Positions 1 to 6,278 of a stretch of DNA of 7,066 nt are shown here, in pieces. The notes below the pieces were generated by a model. The model was not told where the DNA came from. It saw only the letters and a program-made list of their open reading frames with translations, and ran no database searches. The DNA lies in assembly GCA_025362705.1 (NCBI GenBank), contig JANYFH010000080.1, positions 1-7,066 of the forward strand, in the 5' to 3' direction. The DNA comes from Betaproteobacteria bacterium (lineage in GTDB: Bacteria; Pseudomonadota; Gammaproteobacteria; Burkholderiales; Usitatibacteraceae). Every line of letters begins with the position of its first letter. The first letter of the stretch is position 1. Position numbers and translations under genes: made by a program.

Positions 1-3000
1 CAACGGCCTTCCGGCAAATTTTGCGGCTCTTGGTGGCATCAATCGCGAATCCCTACAGATTCTCTACATCGGCCTCGACAAAGCTGGTGCGTACAAAACC
101 ATCGACGGTGGACTGAACTGGACTGCATGGGGCACCACCGCAAGCGATGGCAGTGCCACCTATACGCGTGGAATCACCCCTCTAGTAACCGCTGCTGGCA
201 CCTATTACCTTGCCACACTCAACGGTATCGTCAAGACCATCGATAACGGCACGACACTTTCTGGTGTCGGCAAAATGTCGGGTGGACGTATCAACGCCGT
301 TACCCACGACCGTGACAACCCCAGTATTGCGTATATCGCGCTGCACTTTCCGCTCCGGATCAACTACATCTACGGCGACTACAACAGCAACGCGACATTT
401 ACATCGATCGAGAGCGGTATTACCGGCGCCACGACAGACGGTGTGGTTTATCAGGATCGTCTGTCTCCAACCACGCTTTATGTTGTCACCAACAATCGTG
501 GCATTTTCAAGAGCACCAACGGTGGCACGTCGTTCGCGCCGATCAATGTCGGTCTGCCGAACATGATTGGGCAGGTAAGCCGCCTCGCCATCGATCACAC
601 CAATTCCCAAATCCTCTATCTGGGTTTAGGTAACGCGGGTGGCGTTTACAAGAGTACCGATGGCGGGACGAACTGGACACTATCGAGCAGCGGCCTTTCA
701 TCGTCGCTAGCGATGTCAGTGAACCACGTCACCGTCGATGGCAACAATCCGGCGATCATCTGGGCAGCAACCGACGCTGGCGCGTACAAATCTATCAATG
801 CCGGCGCAATCTGGACGCAGATGTACACCACAGTTGATGGTGCGGGCTCAACTTTGCCCGTCGGTAGCGTGCGCGTGCGCCTTGGCAACTCGAATGAAGT
901 TTATCTGACCACCTATCACGTCAATTCTGACGGAACACTCCTGCCGAGTTCCGGCATACAGAAAAGTACCACTGGTGGCACACCGGGATCCTGGGTAAAC
1001 ATTCTCCCTGGTCAGCGCGGCTCACAAGTGCGTGTCACGGCCAGCGGGGATATCTACGCGGGCGTCTCCGCCCAAATTGGCAATCCGGCGCTGTATGTAT
1101 CCACCAACGGCGGTACGTCGTTCACGTCTTACGCTACGGGTCTGCAAGGCAGCGATATTCGCGCTTTCGGATTTGCAGCCGATGAAAGCGCGTTGATTTC
1201 ACTCACGCTCGAGAACGGCTTTTATACCAACGATGCTGCCGCACCGCCCACCGTGCCGCTCACGCAAACGATCACGGAGGCACCGAACAATTTTCTGAAT
1301 CTGGTATTCCCGCCGCAATTGTTCGGCACGACCAGTGCAAGTAAATCGGTGACCATTACCAACGCCGGTGCGACGCCGGCGACCATTCTCGGCTTCGGCA
1401 GCGACAACACCACATTCGTCGTGCAAAGCCACACCTGCGGCACTCCGCTCCCGCCGGCAGCAACGTGCGTTGTCAATGTGGCGTTCGCGCCGACTCCTCC
1501 CATCCAGGGCGAGACTGCCGGAACCCTGACGGCGATCGGACCGGTGTCCGGATTCTCGGTCAAATTGTGGGGAGCCGGTTTTTCGCCTGCGTCACCCTTC
1601 GCGCGCATAAGCCTGACACCCGGCGCCGTTCCCGCCTACGCGGGTTGGACTGTCATGGGCAACAATTTTCGCGAATTGGCATTTGGCAATCAGGCCGTCG
1701 GCACTTCTCGCACACTGAGCTACACGCTCACCAACTTTGGCGGCGCGCTTCTCAACATCAGTTCGATCACCGTCGATAATCCACGTTATGTACTTGGTGG
1801 CACCTGTGGTGCAACGCTCGCCTCAGGCGCAAGCTGTCTAGTCAGCTTTACGTACACGCCGACAGTAGTTGGTCCCGACCACGGAAACGTCAATATCACG
1901 ACCGATTCGGTGTTCACGATCGCGGGCCAACTGAATTTTTTGTTGAATGGTGTCGGCGAAGATCCGCTTGTCGACGGCAGCCTCGTTCCTGGTTTCGGCG
2001 ATGGCGGACGTGCCTACATCTCTTCGGGCCCGTATGGAACCGAACAGGGAGAATACGTTGGCAAACAGTCCGACGGCAAGACACTGGTACTCAGCGTCGG
2101 GCGCAGTGCGATAGACGACGGATTTTCCGTGCCTGTCCTGACGCGCCTCAATATCGACGGCACGATGGATTCAAGTTGGGGAACGGCCGGCTATGTGCGT
2201 TTACCAATGCCGGTTGCCAGCGGTTTCAGCGGTGTGAATGAAGGTCGCCTGTTTGTGTTGCCAAGTGGCAAAATCATCGTCTCGATCGACTACAACACGC
2301 CGAGCAACGGCAATGACGCAATTGTCTATCGGTTGCTGGCCAGCGGCGCGATTGACACTACCTTCGGCACGGCAGGCATCACCACACTGTCTGACTTTGG
2401 CGCACGCGTTAGCCTGTATGCGGATGGCAGAATCCTGGTGGGCGGTTTGGTGGCATCGTCATTCCCGGCTCTTAACCATTTGGCGTTTGTACGTCTCACC
2501 GCCGACGGCGCACCCGACCTCAGCTTCGGTACTAATGGGCGCAGCGATATATTTCTCCTTGATTCTGTGCAAATCGGCCAAGGATTTACCCATCTCAGTA
2601 TTGCCGCGGACGGGAAGATTTTGTTTTCGTATCCCTTTGGCGTCGGTGCCGCACGTGATACCGCGATTTACCGGCTAACAGCCAACGGTGCCCAGGACAC
2701 CACATGGGGCACGGCCGGGCGCGTCAATGTCACCGCCACCAGCCGCGAAGACAACGTTCGGCTGACACGCTTCCAGAGCGATGGCAAGCTGCTCATTCTT
2801 TCGCGCACTGTACAACCGACGTCAACTACATTTTACGAGGTACTGCTGGCACGGCTCAATGCCGACGGCTCGGTCGATACCTCATTTGGTGTCAACGGTG
2901 TGGTGGAAACTGTAATAGGCGCGCCGCTTTCCAGCAACAATCATGTGCAGGATATGCAGGTCCTGGCGGACGGCAAAATCGTCGTGGCTGGTCATCGTAA

Positions 3001-4018
3001 CGGCACTGGATTTGGCCGGGATGTTTTCCTAGTTCGCTATATGCGTGACGGTTCATTGGACACGACATTCGGCAATGGCGGCGTCAAGGACTTCTCCTTG
3101 ACGAGTATGAATGAGTTTGTGAGATCGCTTTCGCTCGATAGCGACGGGTCACTGCTGGTTGCTGGATACAATGCGATGACCGATGTGGATCGCGGCAATA
3201 CTGTCGGCACTTCCTTTGTCCTGAAGCTGAAAAATACGGTCGGCGCGGCATTGGTGAATCTGACCGTGAACAAAGTTGGCGCAGGCACGGTCACTTCAGA
3301 TATTCCCGGCATCAATTGCGGCGGTACCTGCGTGGCGTCATTGTCGGCGGGTACAGTAATTACACTCACCGCGACGCCGACTGCGGGTTCGACGTTTGTC
3401 GGTTGGAGTGGCGCTGCATGTCCAGGTACGGGCACCTGCGCCATCACGATGGCGGCTGCAACAACCGTTACCGCGACCTTCAGCGGCGGCGCAGTCACAT
3501 TGCTGAAAGTGCAATCGCGGAAGACCCACGGCGTCGCGGGTCCGCAGGATCTTGCTATTGATCCTGGCATCGCTATCAGCGGTGCAGTTACAGTCGAGCC
3601 GCGCACCATCGGCGCTGGGCACATTATCGTTTTTCAGTTCAGCGGGCCGGTGACTTCGGTCGGTGGCGCGAGCGCGAAAGATGCAGCACTGGTTGATGTT
3701 GGCTCGACTGCAGTTGGATTCGCCGGCAATGAGGTTATTGTCACGCTCACAAACGTACCCAATAATCGGCGCGCCACGATCTCGGTGAACGACGTCAACG
3801 CGACTGGTCTCAATTTTTCCCGTACGATGGGATTCCTGGTCGGCGACGTGAACAACTCGCGGTCGGTGAACCCCAGCGACACGAGTGGCGTGAAGGCGCG
3901 ATCAGGGCAGGCCACCACGATGCAGAATTTCCAGTTTGATGTGAACGCATCCGGGTCAATCAATGCTTCCGACATCTCGGCGGTGAAGGCCCGATCAGGA
4001 ACAGCATTGTTGCCGTAA
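1..4018 (+). CDS. Large secreted mosaic protein with beta-propeller repeats and C-terminal type I dockerin (5' partial)
   Basis: The frame is open from base 2 to TAA at 4016-4018, giving 1338 visible residues. The first in-frame ATG (275) falls inside the repeat array, so it is not the real start; start and any signal peptide lie upstream of the window. Domains, numbered from base 2: BNR/Asp-box-like repeats with (Y/F)KS(T/I)(D/N)GG cores (about 29-411); two Ig-like HYDIN/ASH domains (428-526, 551-653), each with a Cys pair; seven delta-60 repeats (657-1077) with DG..D..(F/W)G and DGK motifs; an InlB-B-like domain (1085-1161) with GWSG and two Cys pairs; a linker domain (1165-1280); a type I dockerin (1281-1338). 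Paired cysteines and low Lys content suggest an extracytoplasmic protein, probably a surface or adhesive one. No enzyme active site is recognised. The domain calls are firm; the biological role is unknown. Confidence 0.9.
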   Translation, partial: NGLPANFAALGGINRESLQILYIGLDKAGAYKTIDGGLNWTAWGTTASDGSATYTRGITPLVTAAGTYYLATLNGIVKTIDNGTTLSGVGKMSGGRINAVTHDRDNPSIAYIALHFPLRINYIYGDYNSNATFTSIESGITGATTDGVVYQDRLSPTTLYVVTNNRGIFKSTNGGTSFAPINVGLPNMIGQVSRLAIDHTNSQILYLGLGNAGGVYKSTDGGTNWTLSSSGLSSSLAMSVNHVTVDGNNPAIIWAATDAGAYKSINAGAIWTQMYTTVDGAGSTLPVGSVRVRLGNSNEVYLTTYHVNSDGTLLPSSGIQKSTTGGTPGSWVNILPGQRGSQVRVTASGDIYAGVSAQIGNPALYVSTNGGTSFTSYATGLQGSDIRAFGFAADESALISLTLENGFYTNDAAAPPTVPLTQTITEAPNNFLNLVFPPQLFGTTSASKSVTITNAGATPATILGFGSDNTTFVVQSHTCGTPLPPAATCVVNVAFAPTPPIQGETAGTLTAIGPVSGFSVKLWGAGFSPASPFARISLTPGAVPAYAGWTVMGNNFRELAFGNQAVGTSRTLSYTLTNFGGALLNISSITVDNPRYVLGGTCGATLASGASCLVSFTYTPTVVGPDHGNVNITTDSVFTIAGQLNFLLNGVGEDPLVDGSLVPGFGDGGRAYISSGPYGTEQGEYVGKQSDGKTLVLSVGRSAIDDGFSVPVLTRLNIDGTMDSSWGTAGYVRLPMPVASGFSGVNEGRLFVLPSGKIIVSIDYNTPSNGNDAIVYRLLASGAIDTTFGTAGITTLSDFGARVSLYADGRILVGGLVASSFPALNHLAFVRLTADGAPDLSFGTNGRSDIFLLDSVQIGQGFTHLSIAADGKILFSYPFGVGAARDTAIYRLTANGAQDTTWGTAGRVNVTATSREDNVRLTRFQSDGKLLILSRTVQPTSTTFYEVLLARLNADGSVDTSFGVNGVVETVIGAPLSSNNHVQDMQVLADGKIVVAGHRNGTGFGRDVFLVRYMRDGSLDTTFGNGGVKDFSLTSMNEFVRSLSLDSDGSLLVAGYNAMTDVDRGNTVGTSFVLKLKNTVGAALVNLTVNKVGAGTVTSDIPGINCGGTCVASLSAGTVITLTATPTAGSTFVGWSGAACPGTGTCAITMAAATTVTATFSGGAVTLLKVQSRKTHGVAGPQDLAIDPGIAISGAVTVEPRTIGAGHIIVFQFSGPVTSVGGASAKDAALVDVGSTAVGFAGNEVIVTLTNVPNNRRATISVNDVNATGLNFSRTMGFLVGDVNNSRSVNPSDTSGVKARSGQATTMQNFQFDVNASGSINASDISAVKARSGTALLP
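86..1234 (+). repeat. BNR/Asp-box-like beta-propeller repeat array
   Basis: Protein-level repeats with the core aromatic-K-S/T-x-D/N-x-G start at about residues 29, 75, 167, 214, 260, 318 and 363 (counted from base 2). Examples are AYKTIDGGLNWT, FKSTNGGTSF, VYKSTDGGTNWT and YVSTNGGTSF. A degenerate unit sits near residue 121 (YGDYNSNATF), which restores a spacing of about 46 residues. A last half-unit, GFYTND (about 406-411), may be a closing strand. Such Asp-box arrays form propellers in sialidase, sortilin/VPS10 and Ycf48-like proteins. No sialidase active-site arginine triad can be assigned, so a binding or structural role is more likely than hydrolysis. The array probably extends upstream of the window. 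Confidence 0.75.
1283..1960 (+). other. Two Ig-like HYDIN/ASH ('choice-of-anchor D') domains within the dockerin protein
   Basis: Two adjacent domains (bases about 1283-1579 and 1652-1960) share the pattern L.F..Q..GT(S).(S/T)......TN.G...., then a Cys, a short loop, a second Cys (HTCGTPLPPAATC and GTCGATLASGASC), and a FTPT/FAPT-like strand. They end in a (W/N)G.G turn. This is the usual signature of bacterial ASH/HYDIN-like beta-sandwiches found as spacers in surface proteins. The Cys pairs probably form disulfides, consistent with an exported protein. Confidence 0.7.
1970..3232 (+). repeat. Seven delta-60 repeats forming a probable closed seven-bladed beta-propeller
   Basis: Seven units of about 45-60 residues each carry (V/A)xxRLxxDGxxDxx(F/W)GxxG followed by xxDGK(I/L)(L/V)V(A/G)G. 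They begin near residues 657, 710, 773, 827, 887, 947 and 1008 (counted from base 2). The first unit starts at VDGSLVPGFG and lacks the leading strand. A lone strand, SFVLKLK (about 1071-1077), follows the seventh unit and could fill that place, as in the velcro closure of seven-bladed propellers. The family match is to the delta-60 repeat (DUF5122-type propeller). The fold and blade count are inferences from repeat spacing. Confidence 0.8.
3254..3484 (+). other. InlB-B-like repeat domain within the dockerin protein
   Basis: The segment runs LTVNKVGAGTVTS, then INCGGTC, then a TLTATPTAGSTFVGWSG core, then ACPGTGTC, and ends TTVTATF. This is the divergent InlB B-repeat/'bacterial repeat' pattern seen in many secreted proteins, where it acts as a small beta-grasp-like spacer. 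The two CxxxC-type pairs are probably disulfide-bonded. A single copy is present. Confidence 0.7.
3842..4015 (+). other. C-terminal type I dockerin domain
   Basis: The last 58 residues contain two EF-hand-like calcium loops, DVNNSRSVNPSD (bases 3845-3880) and DVNASGSINASD (3938-3973). Both keep acidic or polar ligands at loop positions 1, 3, 5, 9 and 12. Each loop is followed by a helix ending in VKARSG, so the two halves are clear duplicates. This matches type I dockerins, which bind cohesins with calcium in clostridial cellulosomes. No cohesin gene is visible here, and in proteobacteria the partner of such dockerins is generally unclear. The preceding segment (3494-3841) looks like a dedicated beta-rich linker for this dockerin class. 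Confidence 0.88.
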
Positions 4019-4161
4019 TACCGGGAAACACAATTACTGGTGCGCTTCGCAGGCATAAAACGGCTGGGGATGTCCGTGTTTATTGACAGTTCAAAAATTA
4101 TCGGTAGACGCGGTAGTTAACTAGCACAACGATTGACCGCGCGCGATCCGCCATCGGTCGG
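4019..4161. other. Spacer between convergent genes, with a small palindrome
   Basis: This 143-bp gap separates the dockerin gene (+) from the sbtA-like gene (-), which converge. It holds a perfect 10-bp palindrome TAGTTAACTA (4114-4123), just after a direct repeat of CGGTAG (4102-4107 and 4111-4116). No GC-rich hairpin with a T-run was found on either strand, so no intrinsic terminator is called. Nothing else in it is recognisable. Confidence 0.5.
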
Positions 4162-5166
4162 CTACAACAATCGGTGCGCCGCATAAACGTAGATCGGAAT
4201 ACCGAAGAGGATGTTGAGTGGGAATGTCAATCCAAGTGACATGCCGAAATAAAGTGACGGTTGTGCCTCAGGTATTGCCTGCCGGATGACGGCAGGGACG
4301 GCGATATAGGATGCGCTCGCTGCGAGTACCATCAACAGTGCGCCATTGCCCGGTGGTATCCCAAGCACCCAACTCATTGCGAGCGCGATCCCGGCGTGCG
4401 CAACAGGCGCGCCAATCGCGTATGCCAGCAACCATGGCGATTTACCTTTCAACTCACCCATGTTGCGAGCGGCCAGCAGGCCCATATCGAGCAGGAAAAA
4501 CGCGAGCATCCCTTTGAAGAGATCAACCGCAAATGGCTGCATGGCCGCCTTGCCCGATTCGCCAGTGAGGATGCCGATCACCATTGCACCGAGCAGCAGC
4601 AGTTGTGCGCCATCGGTGAACGACTCGTGCAGTAGCCGACCAACTGACAAGCCATCGCTTGCGCGGGAAGCAGCCGAGTTCTGCGCACCGCCGGACGGCG
4701 ATTTTTTACCCGTTATTTCGCGTTTGCGCGTCAGATTGGCCAGCAGCACGGCCATGATAATGGCGGGTGATTCCATCAGCGCCATCGCTGCAGCCATGTG
4801 CCCACCATAGGGCAAACCCCGGCTGTCAAGATACTGTACGGCAGTGATGAACGTCACGGCGCTGACCGACCCATAGGTGGCTGCGATGGCGGCTGCATCA
4901 AAGCCGTTCAGGAATCGTCGCAGTAGCGCATAACCCAGCGCCGGCACGATCACCGCGAGCGCGATTGCCAATGCAAGGCTGAGTGCCACTTCGCTGGTGA
5001 GTCCCGATTTGGCTAACGCAAAACCACCCTTGAGGCCGAGCGCCATAAGCAGGTAGAGCGCGAGGAAACGTGAGATTTGCGGGGGGATTTCCAGATTGGA
5101 CTTGAGGGCACCGGCGAGGATGCCAAACACAAAGAACAGGATTGCTGGATCAAAAAGACTTTGCAT
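4162..5166 (-). CDS. sbtA: Sodium-dependent bicarbonate transport family permease (SbtA-like)
   Basis: This 334-residue membrane protein belongs to the SbtA/DUF897 family, whose cyanobacterial members take up bicarbonate with Na+. It shows about ten hydrophobic segments in two halves, split by a polar cytoplasmic stretch (about 147-180, RKREITGKKS onward). Family landmarks are LGLKGG (44-48), GSVSAVTF (99-106), MESPAI (131-136), LLDMGLLA (225-232), ASASYIAVPA (283-292) and LGLTFPLN (311-318). The GSVSAVTF and ASASY stretches sit at equivalent places in the two halves, where substrate and Na+ are expected to bind. The length is slightly below the roughly 370 residues of cyanobacterial SbtA. 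The ATG at 5164-5166 has only a weak ribosome site, but the next in-frame upstream region offers no better start. It diverges from an NhaR-like regulator. No SbtB-like PII gene adjoins it. The transported anion has not been proven for proteobacterial members. Confidence 0.87.
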   Translation of the reverse strand: MQSLFDPAILFFVFGILAGALKSNLEIPPQISRFLALYLLMALGLKGGFALAKSGLTSEVALSLALAIALAVIVPALGYALLRRFLNGFDAAAIAATYGSVSAVTFITAVQYLDSRGLPYGGHMAAAMALMESPAIIMAVLLANLTRKREITGKKSPSGGAQNSAASRASDGLSVGRLLHESFTDGAQLLLLGAMVIGILTGESGKAAMQPFAVDLFKGMLAFFLLDMGLLAARNMGELKGKSPWLLAYAIGAPVAHAGIALAMSWVLGIPPGNGALLMVLAASASYIAVPAVIRQAIPEAQPSLYFGMSLGLTFPLNILFGIPIYVYAAHRLL

Positions 5167-5244
5167 GGATTTTAAAATTTGACATAACGTTTCTGATTAA
5201 CGCCTCGTGAAAGATACAGCACTGGTCGGTTCGGTAAAAGCAGA

Positions 5245-5260
5245 TAATAGTGAACTATTA
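5245..5260. promoter_or_regulatory. Perfect 16-bp palindrome, candidate LysR operator
   Basis: TAATAGT-GA-ACTATTA has two perfect 7-bp arms around a 2-bp centre. It contains two mirror-image T-N11-A patterns (5245/5257 and 5248/5260), the core expected for LysR-family sites. It lies 18 bp before the preferred GTG start of the regulator and about 80-95 bp upstream of the sbtA-like start, so one site could serve both autoregulation and target control. Binding itself is inferred. Confidence 0.6.
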
Positions 5261-5265
5261 CTTCT

Positions 5266-5269
5266 GGAA
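5266..5269 (+). promoter_or_regulatory. Ribosome binding site deciding the nhaR-like start
   Basis: GGAA at 5266-5269 is 9 nt before GTG 5279, a good Shine-Dalgarno spacing. It is only 3 nt before the in-frame GTG 5273 and lies downstream of the in-frame GTG 5207. It therefore favours 5279 as the start. Confidence 0.5.
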
Positions 5270-5278
5270 TACGTGATC

Positions 5279-6163
5279 GTGAGCCTCACCTTCAATTATC
5301 GGCACCTTTACTATTTTTGGGTCGTTGCCAAGGAGGGAAGCATCACTCGTGCTGCCGGACGAATGGATATGGCAGTGCAGACAGTGAGTACACAGGTGCG
5401 TGAACTTGAGCGCGCCCTGGGCCATTCCCTGCTCAAGCCGTCGGGCAGAAGACTGGTACTCACCGAGGCGGGTATGGCCGCGATGCGGCAGGCGGACCAG
5501 ATTTTTCATCTGGGAGAATTGTTACCCGGTGTACTCAGCGATGCAGTGAGTTCATCCGGCATACGTCTGGCCATTGGTATTTCCGAAGGGCTGCCGAAGC
5601 TGGTTGCCCTTGCGCTGATGCAGCCGGTTTTGCAATCGCCGCAGTTACGCCTGTTATGCGATGAAGGCGAGTTCGGCGATCTGCTTGGCGATGTCGCGTT
5701 GCACAAATTTGATGCCGTGCTTGCCGACCGCGCTGCACCACAGAATCCGAACCTGAAGCTCTACAGCCACGCGGTAGGCGTTTCAAAACTCGCCTGGTAT
5801 GCGCCAGCATCGCTGTTCGCTGCGGTCAAAAAGGGCTTTCCACAATCGCTGGCAACCACCCCGGTGCTATTACCGACAACCCATGTGGCGGTGCGCGCGC
5901 GGCTGGATCAGTGGTTCGAGCGCATGTCGATCAGGCCGCAGTTGGTGGGGGAGTTCAAGGACAGCGCTTTGTTGAAGACCTTTGGCGCCAGCGGCATGGG
6001 TGTCTTTCCAGCTGCCGAAATAGCGCATGACGAACTGGTCGCGCGATACCGTGTCAGGCGCATCGGTCCTTGCGAGGGCGTGGAGGAGCATTTTTACTTG
6101 ATTGTCGCGGAAAAAAAAGTACAGCATCCGCTGATTCAGCAACTACTGAAGCGTCGACACTGA
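5279..6163 (+). CDS. nhaR: LysR-family transcriptional regulator, NhaR-like
   Basis: This 294-residue protein resembles NhaR, the LysR-type activator that responds to Na+ and controls the nhaA Na+/H+ antiporter in enterobacteria. The N-terminus NYRHLYYFWVVAKEGSITRA (6-25) opens a winged helix-turn-helix (recognition helix about 34-45), followed by the linker helix through LTEAG (61-65) and a periplasmic-binding-protein-like effector domain (about 94-290). NhaR-type landmarks are AIGISEGLPK (98-107), a D.VLADR.AP stretch (145-153), GFPQSL (186-191), QWFE (211-214) and GEFKDSALLKTFG (224-236). GTG 5279 is chosen because it has a spaced GGAA site, gives a length near the roughly 300 residues of NhaR, and starts just before the conserved NYRHLYYFW. 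GTG 5207 would add 24 unconserved residues and put the palindrome inside the gene. The gene diverges from the sbtA-like permease, its likely target. The effector is not shown by sequence. Confidence 0.88.
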   Translation: MSLTFNYRHLYYFWVVAKEGSITRAAGRMDMAVQTVSTQVRELERALGHSLLKPSGRRLVLTEAGMAAMRQADQIFHLGELLPGVLSDAVSSSGIRLAIGISEGLPKLVALALMQPVLQSPQLRLLCDEGEFGDLLGDVALHKFDAVLADRAAPQNPNLKLYSHAVGVSKLAWYAPASLFAAVKKGFPQSLATTPVLLPTTHVAVRARLDQWFERMSIRPQLVGEFKDSALLKTFGASGMGVFPAAEIAHDELVARYRVRRIGPCEGVEEHFYLIVAEKKVQHPLIQQLLKRRH

Positions 6164-6181
6164 ATGCGTTGGATCGCCATT

Positions 6182-6222
6182 TGGCGCGCGACTTCGGGGC
6201 AAATGGCTGGAAAGGCGCGCCA
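6182..6222. repeat. Inverted repeat just downstream of the nhaR-like gene, possible transcript end hairpin
   Basis: TGGCGCGC (6182-6189) pairs with GCGCGCCA (6215-6222) across 25 nt. It begins 18 nt after the TGA of the regulator. The arms are very GC-rich, so a stable RNA hairpin is possible. No T-run follows, only mixed sequence, so it is not a canonical intrinsic terminator. Confidence 0.4.
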
Positions 6223-6234
6223 GTATTCAATCTT

Positions 6235-6261
6235 GTCATTCCCGCGCAGTTGGGAATCCAG
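6235..6261 (+). repeat. REP-like intergenic repeat, unit 1
   Basis: The unit starts GTCATTCCCGCGCAG and continues to GGGAATCCAG. It has a 6-bp stem, ATTCCC (6238-6243) with GGGAAT (6252-6257). It matches, from memory, the common proteobacterial repeat GTCATTCCCGCG...GCGGGAATCCA, whose reverse translation yields the well-known spurious 'WIPxxAGMT' peptides. Here the inner stem has decayed (TTGGG in place of GCGGG). Confidence 0.7.
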
Positions 6262-6278
6262 GGTCGCTCAATCAAACT

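Larger units (their letters stand above)
5167..5278. promoter_or_regulatory. Divergent intergenic control region of sbtA-like and nhaR-like genes
   Basis: This 112-bp AT-rich region must carry the promoters of both divergent genes. It contains a perfect 10-bp AT palindrome ATTTTAAAAT (5169-5178) next to the sbtA start, and a 16-bp palindrome (5245-5260). On the minus strand, GTTAAT (complement of 5196-5201) is a possible -10 for sbtA without a good -35, as expected for an activator-dependent promoter. With that -10 the 16-bp palindrome would be centred roughly 60-65 bp upstream of transcription, the usual LysR recognition position. The promoter placement is inference. Confidence 0.5.

Noticed and set aside
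275..277. ATG 275 as the start of the dockerin protein
   Set aside because: The same frame is open to the window start and encodes two further BNR repeats upstream, so the gene is 5' truncated by the window.
182..610. 142-codon minus-strand frame opposite the BNR repeats
   Set aside because: Shadow of the repeat-rich coding strand; no domain recognised.
3037..3624. 195-codon minus-strand frame opposite the delta-60/InlB region
   Set aside because: It is antisense to clear conserved domains; its Pro/Val/Thr-rich composition mirrors the coding strand and shows no family features.
4019..4161. Bidirectional intrinsic terminator between the convergent genes
   Set aside because: Only an AT-rich 10-bp palindrome was found; no GC-rich stem followed by a T-run on either strand.
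4346..4810. 154-codon plus-strand frame opposite the permease
   Set aside because: Antisense to an intact, well-recognised membrane protein gene; no support of its own.
5179..5184. Perfect TTGACA as a -35 box for the regulator
   Set aside because: No -10-like hexamer lies 16-18 bp downstream (5201-5208 reads cgcctcgt).
6054..6275. Minus-strand reading frame of 73 codons containing WIPNCAGMT
   Set aside because: This peptide is the known artefact of translating the GTCATTCCCGC/GGGAATCCA repeat; the frame overlaps the end of the regulator and has no family resemblance.
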